From: an uncultured Lachnospiraceae bacterium
GTDB lineage: Bacteria > Bacillota > Clostridia > Lachnospirales > Anaerotignaceae
DNA: 39,594 nt
Reading direction: 5' to 3'
Assembly: GCA_944380405.1 (NCBI GenBank)
Contig: CALWHO010000026.1
Span: 1-39,594, forward strand
The notes under the pieces are model-generated. The model did no database searches. It was given only the letters and a program-made list of their open reading frames with translations, and was not told the DNA's origin. The stretch's first letter is position 1; each line of letters begins with the position of its first letter. A program made the translations under genes and the position numbers. Below, in pieces: positions 1-6,932 of the stretch.

Positions 1-99
1 CATCGGCAGCAGCGCATTGACATTTATTATACCTTTATTGGTGAAGCTGGTGCATCCCAGGTGATTGCACAGCGCAAGCTAAAAGGAAAAGTAGCGTAA
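1..99 (+). CDS. C-terminal fragment of a probable site-specific recombinase
   Basis: An open frame runs in from the window edge and stops at a TAA at 97-99, giving the last 32 residues of a protein. It contains RIDIYYTFIG followed by a basic tail, a pattern I associate with the extreme C-terminus of large serine recombinases (DUF4368 type). The other two forward frames are closed within this stretch. The fragment is short, so the family call rests on that motif alone. The stop codon lies inside a hairpin that probably ends transcription. If correct, a mobile element or its remnant borders the left edge. Confidence 0.45.
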   Translation, partial: HRQQRIDIYYTFIGEAGASQVIAQRKLKGKVA

Positions 100-124
100 C
101 ATACTTTCGTACATTACGCTACTT
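89..124. terminator. Hairpin, probable bidirectional terminator
   Basis: An 11-bp perfect stem (AAGTAGCGTAA at 89-99 with TTACGCTACTT at 114-124) encloses a 14-nt loop. On the minus strand it is followed by a pyrimidine-rich run, so it may also stop transcripts of the minus-strand operon ending at 205. The plus-strand U-tract is weak. The remaining ~80 bases up to 204 hold no gene I can support. Confidence 0.5.
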
Positions 125-204
125 ATCCTTAATTCAAAAAAGTTTCCTTAAGCGTCCTCGCCTTTAGTCAGTCGGGCTTTTTATATTATTTTCAGCCGAT
201 TTTT

Positions 205-885
205 TTAAGCTGTTTTTTTCTTTTCGTTAAGGAAAAGAAGTACACCGATACCTATACTTAATAATATTGCTCCAGGGAATCTTGTAATGCTTGGAACAGG
301 GAGCTTGCATATAATTACGCAAAGTACGAATATAAGTGGTACGAAAAGTTTATTTTTAGGGAAATACTGAGCCATAACAGCACCAAGTATTGCAGGAAGT
401 GTATAGTTAAATGCATTAATTACAAATTCAGGAAGAACAGCAAGTATACCCTGACCTGCAAGGGCTGCAAGTGTAACAAAACCTACGTTTACAAATACTG
501 ACATACCAATGGCAATAACGCCTACAAGTTCGCCTTTATGTGTACCAGCTTCTGTGTTTGTTGCAGCTCTGGCTGCAAGCATAGCAGGAAGACGAACAGA
601 TGGAATATTACCAGCAAGATAACCTACATAAATACCTGAAAGACCCATTGAAGGATAGAAGCCTAAAGGCTCAAATATGTAAATAAAGAAGTATGATGAA
701 ACGATAATGCCCCAACCTGCAAGTATGTTGCTCCAGTCAGCTTTGTAGCCTAAAACAAGCCAAAGATAAAGAGCAGGAACAAATGTAAGAAGTGCTGCTA
801 TAAGAGTTGTGAGTCGACCGTTTCTAATCATTTTTACGGTGTACTCATCATGAAACCTTTTATCGATATCAGTTGCGTTTGACAT
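205..885 (-). CDS. Small integral membrane protein, last gene of the sigma-54 operon
   Basis: This is a 226-residue, very hydrophobic protein with about six or seven predicted membrane segments and a short cytoplasmic N-terminus (MSNATDIDKRF). A small loop near residue 105 reads AATNTEAGTHKGE. The start has a good ribosome-binding site (GGGGGGAT, 8-9 bases upstream). It follows the DUF5058-like gene by 15 bp, so the two are almost certainly co-transcribed and may form a two-component permease. I do not recognise a characterised family. Position behind an M20 amidohydrolase suggests uptake or export of the hydrolase's substrate or product; this is inference. Confidence 0.7.
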   Translation of the reverse strand: MSNATDIDKRFHDEYTVKMIRNGRLTTLIAALLTFVPALYLWLVLGYKADWSNILAGWGIIVSSYFFIYIFEPLGFYPSMGLSGIYVGYLAGNIPSVRLPAMLAARAATNTEAGTHKGELVGVIAIGMSVFVNVGFVTLAALAGQGILAVLPEFVINAFNYTLPAILGAVMAQYFPKNKLFVPLIFVLCVIICKLPVPSITRFPGAILLSIGIGVLLFLNEKKKTA

Positions 886-900
886 ATTGTATCCCCCCTA

Positions 901-1635
901 TTAAATCATTTGAGCCACAAACTGGGCTACAAGAATACCAATAATAAGAGCTATACCAAGGGTATACTCGGAAAGTCTTGGATGTTTCTTTGTTACAAAA
1001 AGTAAAAGTGTCATTGAAAGGAAACCAGCTATTGCTGCTGTAAGCTGTGGAATACCTGCTACTACCTGCTGAGCAAGGAACATAGCGATACATCCTATCA
1101 TAAGACAGCCGCCAATAGTGTTGAACATTCTGATGTCGTGTTTTTCCATTGCAACCTTAACAGATTCCATTTTATGTGCAAAAAGAAGGTTAACAATAAA
1201 GAAGCCCCAAGTATTAAGAGTAATTACCCAAACGGAACAAGTAAATGCTTCTATACCATAGTTTGGACCTGCAAGGTCAACGCCCATTGCAGTAGCACCG
1301 GCAGTAGCACCAAGCATTTCAGTTGTTATGGTACCTATGATTGAAAGACGAAGCCAGGCAAAAGGTGCACCTATAAGGCTCATGAAAGCAACCATAACAG
1401 TAAACATTGATATACCAGGACCTATTGTACAAATAGCACCTGCACGCATAGCTTCTTTACATTCCTGTTTTGTAAGACCTACAAGGTCACCAGCTTTTAT
1501 AGCATCTCGTATGAAAATAGCAGCCTGTGCAAGTTCTACAATAACTACTGGTATAACACAAAGCCATAAACCCCAAGAATTGGCTATTTCCATATATCCG
1601 CCATTAGTCATGGTATCAAGCAAAAATGATGGCAT
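901..1635 (-). CDS. DUF5058-like integral membrane protein
   Basis: A 244-residue membrane protein with about six hydrophobic segments. The arrangement (N-terminal helix, short basic linker KAGDLVGLTKQECKEAMRAG, then a glycine-rich helix and a WLRLS loop) matches my recollection of DUF5058 proteins, whose function is unknown. I start it at the ATG at 1635, which has AAGGGGGA eight bases upstream; a TTG two codons earlier is less likely. It lies between the amidohydrolase and a second small membrane protein, spaced for co-transcription. A role in transporting the amidohydrolase substrate is plausible but unproven. Confidence 0.7.
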   Translation of the reverse strand: MPSFLLDTMTNGGYMEIANSWGLWLCVIPVVIVELAQAAIFIRDAIKAGDLVGLTKQECKEAMRAGAICTIGPGISMFTVMVAFMSLIGAPFAWLRLSIIGTITTEMLGATAGATAMGVDLAGPNYGIEAFTCSVWVITLNTWGFFIVNLLFAHKMESVKVAMEKHDIRMFNTIGGCLMIGCIAMFLAQQVVAGIPQLTAAIAGFLSMTLLLFVTKKHPRLSEYTLGIALIIGILVAQFVAQMI

Positions 1636-1718
1636 AAACAATCCCCCTTTTTAAAGAGCGTCTGCAAGACGAATGTTTTAGTATCCGCCTTGCAGAACTA
1701 AAAAATCCCAATTAAAAA

Positions 1719-2981
1719 TTATTCTTTATCCAGTTTTAACACTGCATTAAGCATTACAGAAGCACCGTCTGTACACTGTTCAACTGATGTATGCTCTACT
1801 TCACAGTGTGAAAGACCTTTGTCTGATGGTACGAAAATCATTGTTGTTGGAAGCATGTATGATACATACTGTGCGTCGTGACCTGCACCTGAGTTAATGT
1901 CCATATGAGAAATGCCAAGTTCTTCTGTTGCTTCTCTTACGAAACCTACAAGCTTTTTGTCCCAGTAAACTGTATCTCTGTTCCAGCCAAGAACTACTTC
2001 ACAGTCGCAGCCCTGCCATTTTTTGTTTGGAAGAGCAAGAAGTATTTCTCTAACTTTATTTAATACATCTGGATTTTCGTGTCTTACGTCAATTGAGAAA
2101 TCGAAGTAATCAGGAATAACTGTGTTTACACATGGATGAATAACAACTTCGCCTGTCGTATAAACAAGGTCTTCATAACCAAGTTTATCAATTTCTTCAT
2201 GGAGATAGCAAAGAGCTTCAGCTGCTGCATGGAAAGCGTCATGTCTTTTCTTCATTGGGAATGTACCAGCATGAGCTGCAAAGCCGTAGAATTTAACTCT
2301 GTAAATCATCTGTCCCAGTACGCATGTAACAACACCTACGTTTTTGCCTGCATCCTCAAGAATTGGACCCTGTTCAATATGAAGTTCAAACATAGCTTCG
2401 TATTTGTCTGGGTTTAATCTATTTTTCTCGTCGCCTTTGTATTTGAATGTTGAAAGCTTCTTACCAAATGTCATTTCTGGGTCAAGTATTGACTTAGAAG
2501 CCATCATTTTGTTGTATTCAAAGTTATCTCTAAATCTTTCAGGCATATAATCATGACAAACAATACCTGAACACATCATACATGGTGGGAATTCGGAGCC
2601 TTCTTCATTAGTCCAAATCATAGCTGTTAAAGGATGTTTGTGTTCAATTTTTTCAGCAACAACTGTTTCAAGAACTTCCATAGCACCCATAACGCCTAAA
2701 ATACCGTCATAGTTACCGCCATTTTTAACTGAGTCACAGTGAGAACCCATTACAATTCTTTTTGCGTCAGGGTCTGTGCCTGGAATAGTAGCATACATAT
2801 TAGCAAGGTCGTCTGTTTCAATAACAGCGCCAATAGCTTCCATTCTTCTTACAAATTCATCTCTTGCCATTTCAGCCTCTGGTGAAAGAGAGTATCTTGT
2901 TATACCGCCGTGACCAGCATCGCCGAATTTAGAAAAAGTTTTGATTTTGTCTTCCATTCTTTCTTTACTGCATTTGTACAT
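1719..2981 (-). CDS. M20-family Zn-dependent amidohydrolase (N-carbamoyl-amino acid hydrolase/allantoate amidohydrolase type)
   Basis: A 420-residue cytoplasmic hydrolase of the hydantoinase/carbamoylase family, about the usual length (400-420). Metal ligands typical of the family are visible: H81 in GSHCDSV, D92 in NYDGILG, E126/E127 in NEEGSEF, H201 in HIEQGP, and H397 in the C-terminal VEHTS. The central lid/dimerisation domain spans roughly residues 215-330. Known members cleave N-carbamoyl-L-amino acids, allantoate or ureidoglycolate to release ammonia, with two Mn2+ or Zn2+ ions. The exact substrate cannot be read from sequence. It is the first gene of a three-gene unit with two membrane proteins, driven by a sigma-54 promoter, which fits inducible use of a nitrogenous substrate. 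Confidence 0.85.
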   Translation of the reverse strand: MYKCSKERMEDKIKTFSKFGDAGHGGITRYSLSPEAEMARDEFVRRMEAIGAVIETDDLANMYATIPGTDPDAKRIVMGSHCDSVKNGGNYDGILGVMGAMEVLETVVAEKIEHKHPLTAMIWTNEEGSEFPPCMMCSGIVCHDYMPERFRDNFEYNKMMASKSILDPEMTFGKKLSTFKYKGDEKNRLNPDKYEAMFELHIEQGPILEDAGKNVGVVTCVLGQMIYRVKFYGFAAHAGTFPMKKRHDAFHAAAEALCYLHEEIDKLGYEDLVYTTGEVVIHPCVNTVIPDYFDFSIDVRHENPDVLNKVREILLALPNKKWQGCDCEVVLGWNRDTVYWDKKLVGFVREATEELGISHMDINSGAGHDAQYVSYMLPTTMIFVPSDKGLSHCEVEHTSVEQCTDGASVMLNAVLKLDKE

Positions 2982-3064
2982 GATTAAAACGCCTGCCTTT
3001 CAATTTGTATTTGTGGGCATATAAAATAAATATGATTGCGAACGAAACGTTCTGATTATATATA

Positions 3065-3081
3065 TAGCAATGACTATGCCA
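3065..3081 (-). promoter_or_regulatory. Sigma-54 (-24/-12) promoter of the amidohydrolase operon
   Basis: Read on the minus strand this is TGGCATAGTCATTGCTA, an almost exact match to the sigma-54 consensus TGGCAY-N5-TTGCW. The invariant GG (3080-3079) and GC (3068-3067) are separated by exactly ten bases. Transcription should begin near 3055, giving a leader of about 75 nt before the start at 2981. An enhancer-binding activator is encoded directly upstream. Confidence 0.9.
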
Positions 3082-3147
3082 AAAATATGTCAAACTTGTC
3101 AAAAATATAAAAAAAAGGACAAGTTTGTTATTTTACAAACGTAGTTT

Positions 3148-3431
3148 TATGCAAAAATGCATAAAATTTGTGGTGGAAGGGAGAAATGCCTTGTTTTGCT
3201 GCATGTAAAAATGCATAAATATGATTTTTTGCATTAAAAATTAGCTTGCAAACTAAATAATTTTTTATTTAACGTATGGAAAAGTATAGTATGAATAAAA
3301 TATTTTGCATTGAAACTATATGCAAAAATGCATAATAAAAAATATATATTGTACATTATTATTTAAAAATGCTGTGAAATCAACAAAAAAATAGATAATA
3401 TGCAAAAATGCATAACATGCATTTTTGCATA
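3148..3431. promoter_or_regulatory. Array of TATGCA-N4-TGCATA palindromes (predicted activator enhancer sites)
   Basis: Five 16-bp inverted repeats with an A4 or T4 spacer lie at 3148-3163, 3202-3217, 3319-3334, 3399-3414 and 3416-3431. Three are perfect (3148, 3319, 3399); those at 3202 and 3416 differ by two and one base. A degenerate sixth copy is at 3220-3235. They lie about 70-350 bp upstream of the -24 element, the usual range for sigma-54 enhancer sites, and fill the gap between the activator and the operon. Binding by the adjacent activator is inference. Outside these sites the 2982-3441 gap holds no gene. Confidence 0.8.
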
Positions 3432-3441
3432 TATGGTAAAA

Positions 3442-4839
3442 TCAGTAAGTTATGTTATATTTGCTCAATTTTCTGGATATTGTGGACTGGTCTGTTTTTA
3501 ATACCTTTGCAAGAGTAGAGCCATTTTTATATATTTTTATGTATTCTTCCAGAATATGCTTTTCATATATTTCTGTAAGCTCTTTTAAAGATGTGTCTGG
3601 AGGTATGCTTTGGAAGTCAAAAGGTATGTCTGATGAGCCTATTTTTAACATACCCATAGCCTCATATGCTTCCTTTGATGTTATAATGCCGTCTGAATTT
3701 TGAATTATAAGCCTTTCAACTACGTTTCTTAATTCTCTTACATTTCCTGGCCAGCTGCACTGGCAAAGGTATTTTACGGCTTCGGCATCTATTGTTTTTT
3801 TCATGTTGTATTTGGCATTAAAAAGCCTTATAAAATGGTCAGTAAGAAGGGGTATGTCCTCTCGTCTTTTTTCAAGAGGTGGTACCTTTATCTCTATAAC
3901 ATTAAGACGGTAATAAAGGTCTTCCCTAAACTGCTTTTCCGTAATTTTTTCTTTTAAATTAACATTTGTGGCTGTTATAAGACGAAAATCCACCTTTATA
4001 AGTTTGTTTCCTCCAAGACGCCTGAACTCTCTTTCCTGTAAAACTCTTAAAAGCTTTGACTGAAGCATAAGAGGAAGCTCGCCAACTTCGTCAAGAAGAA
4101 GTGAACCGCCTTGAGCTGCTTCAAAAAGGCCTTTTTTACCCTTTGGACTGCCGCCTGTAAATGCTCCCGGCTCATAACCAAAAAGCTCGCTTTCAAGAAG
4201 CTGTTCAGGAATTGCGGCACAGTTTATTTTTACAAAGGGCTTATTTTTTCTCTTGCTGCTGTGGTGTATAATGTCGGCTATATGTTCTTTTCCGACGCCT
4301 GATGGCCCTGTTATAAGTACTGTTACGTCTGTTTCTGCAATTTTTTTTGTTTTTTCCACAACCTGCTGCATTACCTGGCTTTGGTATATAAGGCTGCCTT
4401 CTCTGTCTATAACCTGTTTAAGAAGCTGGTTATATTCCTCCATTTCGGCAACCTTTTCTTTTGTTTTTGTAAGCTCTGTAAGGTCTGTAAGTAAGTTTAT
4501 AACAAGTATCAGATTGCCGTCTTCGTCATAAATAGGTATGCCTCTTACTTCAAATGAATTGCCGCCAGATGCTTCCTGTGTAAGTATGACTTCCTTTCCT
4601 GTCTGAAGCACTTTTACAGTGGCTGAAACGGATACAGAGCCTTCTTTTTCCATTTCATACATTGTTTTGCCTTTATACATTTCCTTACTGTGGCCAGTTA
4701 TTCTTGTATGGGCGTCATTTAAAAATATAACTTCGCCATTTCGGTTTGTTATGTTTATACCTACAAGGTCGTTATATAGAAGTTCCTTGCAAAGTAGGTT
4801 TTTTGTACGTTGAGAAAGATTGTTAAAAAATGTATACAT
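3442..4839 (-). CDS. Sigma-54-dependent enhancer-binding activator (PAS-AAA+-Fis-type HTH)
   Basis: A 465-residue bacterial enhancer-binding protein. A PAS sensory domain covers about residues 20-125, a coiled linker follows, the AAA+ domain spans about 150-375, and a Fis-type helix-turn-helix is at the C-terminus (LAKVLKTDQSTISRKLSKYN). Walker A is GPSGVGKE and Walker B LLLDEVGE. The sigma-54 contact loop reads GAFTGG instead of GAFTGA, a mild variant. I start it at the ATG at 4839 (GAAGGGAC upstream) rather than 28 codons earlier, where the added residues do not look like protein. Its 3' end abuts the palindrome array of the amidohydrolase operon, so that operon is its likely target. The PAS ligand is unknown. 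Confidence 0.9.
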   Translation of the reverse strand: MYTFFNNLSQRTKNLLCKELLYNDLVGINITNRNGEVIFLNDAHTRITGHSKEMYKGKTMYEMEKEGSVSVSATVKVLQTGKEVILTQEASGGNSFEVRGIPIYDEDGNLILVINLLTDLTELTKTKEKVAEMEEYNQLLKQVIDREGSLIYQSQVMQQVVEKTKKIAETDVTVLITGPSGVGKEHIADIIHHSSKRKNKPFVKINCAAIPEQLLESELFGYEPGAFTGGSPKGKKGLFEAAQGGSLLLDEVGELPLMLQSKLLRVLQEREFRRLGGNKLIKVDFRLITATNVNLKEKITEKQFREDLYYRLNVIEIKVPPLEKRREDIPLLTDHFIRLFNAKYNMKKTIDAEAVKYLCQCSWPGNVRELRNVVERLIIQNSDGIITSKEAYEAMGMLKIGSSDIPFDFQSIPPDTSLKELTEIYEKHILEEYIKIYKNGSTLAKVLKTDQSTISRKLSKYNITY

Positions 4840-4899
4840 AAAAATGTCCCTTCTTACTGTAAAACAAATAAAAAAACGCAAAATAAAGTCTATAGAACA

Positions 4900-4928
4900 A
4901 GGATAAATACTTTTTTTTGACATGTCAA
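4900..4928 (-). promoter_or_regulatory. Predicted housekeeping promoter of the activator gene
   Basis: On the minus strand TTGACA (4928-4923) and TATCCT (4905-4900) are 17 bp apart, a good -35/-10 pair, about 60 bp upstream of the start at 4839. The -35 sits in a perfect 12-bp palindrome, TTGACATGTCAA (4918-4929), which could be an operator. Confidence 0.5.
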
Positions 4929-4957
4929 TAAAATGATTTTAAAAGGATTTTTTATAT

Positions 4958-4973
4958 AGGCATGAATTTTGCT
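4958..4973 (+). promoter_or_regulatory. Sigma-54 (-24/-12) promoter upstream of the hydrogenase operon
   Basis: The sequence AGGCATGAATTTTGCT carries GG (4959-4960) and GC (4971-4972) separated by exactly ten bases and matches TGGCAY-N5-TTGCW except for the first base. Predicted start of transcription is near 4984, about 110 bases upstream of the GltD-like gene. No TATGCA-type palindrome lies between it and the activator, so any enhancer would have to act from the array beyond the activator gene (over 1.5 kb) or be a different sequence. Confidence 0.7.
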
Positions 4974-5015
4974 ATGAAAAATATCATATTTGTTGTAAAC
5001 TATTTTATTATACTG

Positions 5016-5024
5016 TGGTATAAT
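5016..5024 (+). promoter_or_regulatory. Possible extended -10 promoter of the hydrogenase operon
   Basis: TGGTATAAT is a perfect extended -10 element about 75 bp upstream of the start at 5097. A weak TTGTAA lies 20 bp upstream, too far for a normal -35. It could give basal expression alongside the sigma-54 promoter. Confidence 0.4.
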
Positions 5025-5096
5025 TGTTTAAAACTTTTTTTACTAAGTGAAATATTGACATGCCTATTCAATATATCAGGGAACGGAGGTAGATTT

Positions 5097-6932
5097 ATGA
5101 GCAGACTGAGAATTAAGACACCAAATGAAGCCCAGACTGTGGTTGAAGAACTTTATAGGGATGTGGAACGCAGAATAACTGCAAGCCCTCCTGGCATCTG
5201 TCCTGTGGACATTTCAAATGCATTTTTAAAGGTGTGTCACGCACAGACTTGTGGTAAATGCGTACCATGCCGTGTTGGCCTTGGCCAGCTTTCAGAGCTT
5301 CTTGAAAAGGTTTTGGAAGGCGAAGCAGACATTTCAACAATAGACCTTATAGAAAAAACAGCAAGAGTAATTAAAAATTCTGCTGACTGTGCCATAGGCT
5401 TTGAAGCAGCAAACATGGTATTAAAAGGCGTAATGGGCTTTAGAGACGACTATGTAGAGCATATTACAAATAACAGATGTTTGTTTAATATCTACCAGCC
5501 AGTGCCTTGCGTATCACTCTGTCCAGCAGGAGTTGATATCCCTGGTTACATAAGCCTTATATCTGCAGGAAGATATGCAGATGCTATACGTCTTATAAGA
5601 AAGGATAATCCATTCCCAACAGCCTGTGCTATGGTTTGTGAGCATCCTTGTGAAAGCAGATGCAGACGTAATATGATAGACGATGCTATTAATATTCATG
5701 CCCTTAAGAGATTTGCCGTTGATAATGCAGGGTGTGTACCTGTGCCAAAATGCCAGCCACCAACAGGTAAAAAGGTTGCCATTATAGGCGGTGGTCCAGG
5801 TGGTTTAAGTGCGGCGTATTATCTGGCTCTTATGGGTCATCATGTTGAAGTATTTGAAAAAAGAGAAAAACTTGGCGGTATGATGCGTTATGGTATACCA
5901 AGCTATCGCCTTCCAAGAGAAATGCTCCATGATGATATAGACAGTATTCTTTCAACTGGCGTTATTGCCCATACAGGAGTTCAAATAGGTGAGGATATAA
6001 CAATACCTCAGTTAAAAGAAGATTTTGACTGTATTTATATTTCAATAGGTGCTCATACATATAAGAAAATGGGTATAGAGGGCGAAGATAAGAGAGGCGT
6101 TATATCAGCAGTTGAAATGCTTAGAAATATAGGCGATGGTTCACTTCCTGACTTTACTAAAAAGAGAGTTGTTGTTGTAGGCGGCGGTAATGTTGCCATG
6201 GACTGTACAAGAAGTGCAAAGCGTCTTGGAGCAGCCAGTGTAACATGCGTATACAGAAGAAGAAAAATAGACATGACAGCTCTTCCTGAAGAAGTAGAAG
6301 GTGCAATAAACGAAGGATGCGAAATTATGTGTCTTCAGAAGCCTTTAAGAATAGCAGGCGATGATGATAACAACGTAACAGCTCTTTGGGTACAGCCTCA
6401 GATTATAGGCCCTGTTGATAAGGCAGGCAGACCGGCACCTCTTGATGCTAAAGCACCAGAGGTACGAATACCTTGCGATATTGTAATAGTTGCCATTGGT
6501 CAGGGTGTAGAAATACAGCCATTTGAGGAATTTGGTATACCTGTTAAAAGAGGCGTAATAGATGCCCTTGCCAGCAGTAACCTTGCCAATATAGACGGTA
6601 TATTTGCAGGCGGTGACTGTGTAACAGGCCCTGCAACAGTAATCAGAGCCATAGCAGCAGGAAAGGTTGCAGCAGCAAATATTGACGAATATCTTGGATA
6701 CCACCATATGATAGAAGTGGATATTGATATACCTGATGCTAAAATTGGCGTAAAACCAGCCTGCGGCAGAATTAACACAACAGAAAGAAACGCAGGCGAA
6801 AGAAATAATGACTTTAACCTTATTGAAAGCGGTCTTACAGAGGAAGAGGCGTTAGCCGAGTCTGCAAGATGCTTAAGATGTGACCATTACGGATATGGAA
6901 TATTTAAGGGAGGAAGGGAGATTAAATGGTAA
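5097..6932 (+). CDS. GltD-like FAD/NAD(P)-binding flavoprotein with NuoF-type [4Fe-4S] domain, hydrogenase partner
   Basis: A 611-residue iron-sulfur flavoprotein. The N-terminal domain (about 1-125) resembles the NuoF iron-sulfur region, with C52-x2-C55-x2-C58 in TCGKCVPCRVG and C98. A GltD-type cysteine-rich domain follows (C138, C142, then CEHPCESRCRR near 181-191), then FAD binding (GGGPGG, 231-236) and a pyridine-nucleotide fold (VVGGGNVAMD) with VYRRRK, typical of NADP(H) enzymes. I start it at the ATG at 5097, preceded by CGGAGG; the frame is open 45 codons further upstream but lacks protein-like sequence. It overlaps the [FeFe] hydrogenase by 7 bp. The likely job is to pass electrons between NAD(P)H and the hydrogenase, consistent with glutamate-synthase-linked (HydDB A2) hydrogenases as I recall them. 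Confidence 0.88.
   Translation: MSRLRIKTPNEAQTVVEELYRDVERRITASPPGICPVDISNAFLKVCHAQTCGKCVPCRVGLGQLSELLEKVLEGEADISTIDLIEKTARVIKNSADCAIGFEAANMVLKGVMGFRDDYVEHITNNRCLFNIYQPVPCVSLCPAGVDIPGYISLISAGRYADAIRLIRKDNPFPTACAMVCEHPCESRCRRNMIDDAINIHALKRFAVDNAGCVPVPKCQPPTGKKVAIIGGGPGGLSAAYYLALMGHHVEVFEKREKLGGMMRYGIPSYRLPREMLHDDIDSILSTGVIAHTGVQIGEDITIPQLKEDFDCIYISIGAHTYKKMGIEGEDKRGVISAVEMLRNIGDGSLPDFTKKRVVVVGGGNVAMDCTRSAKRLGAASVTCVYRRRKIDMTALPEEVEGAINEGCEIMCLQKPLRIAGDDDNNVTALWVQPQIIGPVDKAGRPAPLDAKAPEVRIPCDIVIVAIGQGVEIQPFEEFGIPVKRGVIDALASSNLANIDGIFAGGDCVTGPATVIRAIAAGKVAAANIDEYLGYHHMIEVDIDIPDAKIGVKPACGRINTTERNAGERNNDFNLIESGLTEEEALAESARCLRCDHYGYGIFKGGREIKW

Noticed and set aside
3148-3431. CRISPR-like array of repeated 16-mers
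   Set aside because: Spacing between copies is irregular (two copies almost adjacent, others over 80 bp apart) and the units are palindromes with A4/T4 spacers, fitting protein-binding sites.
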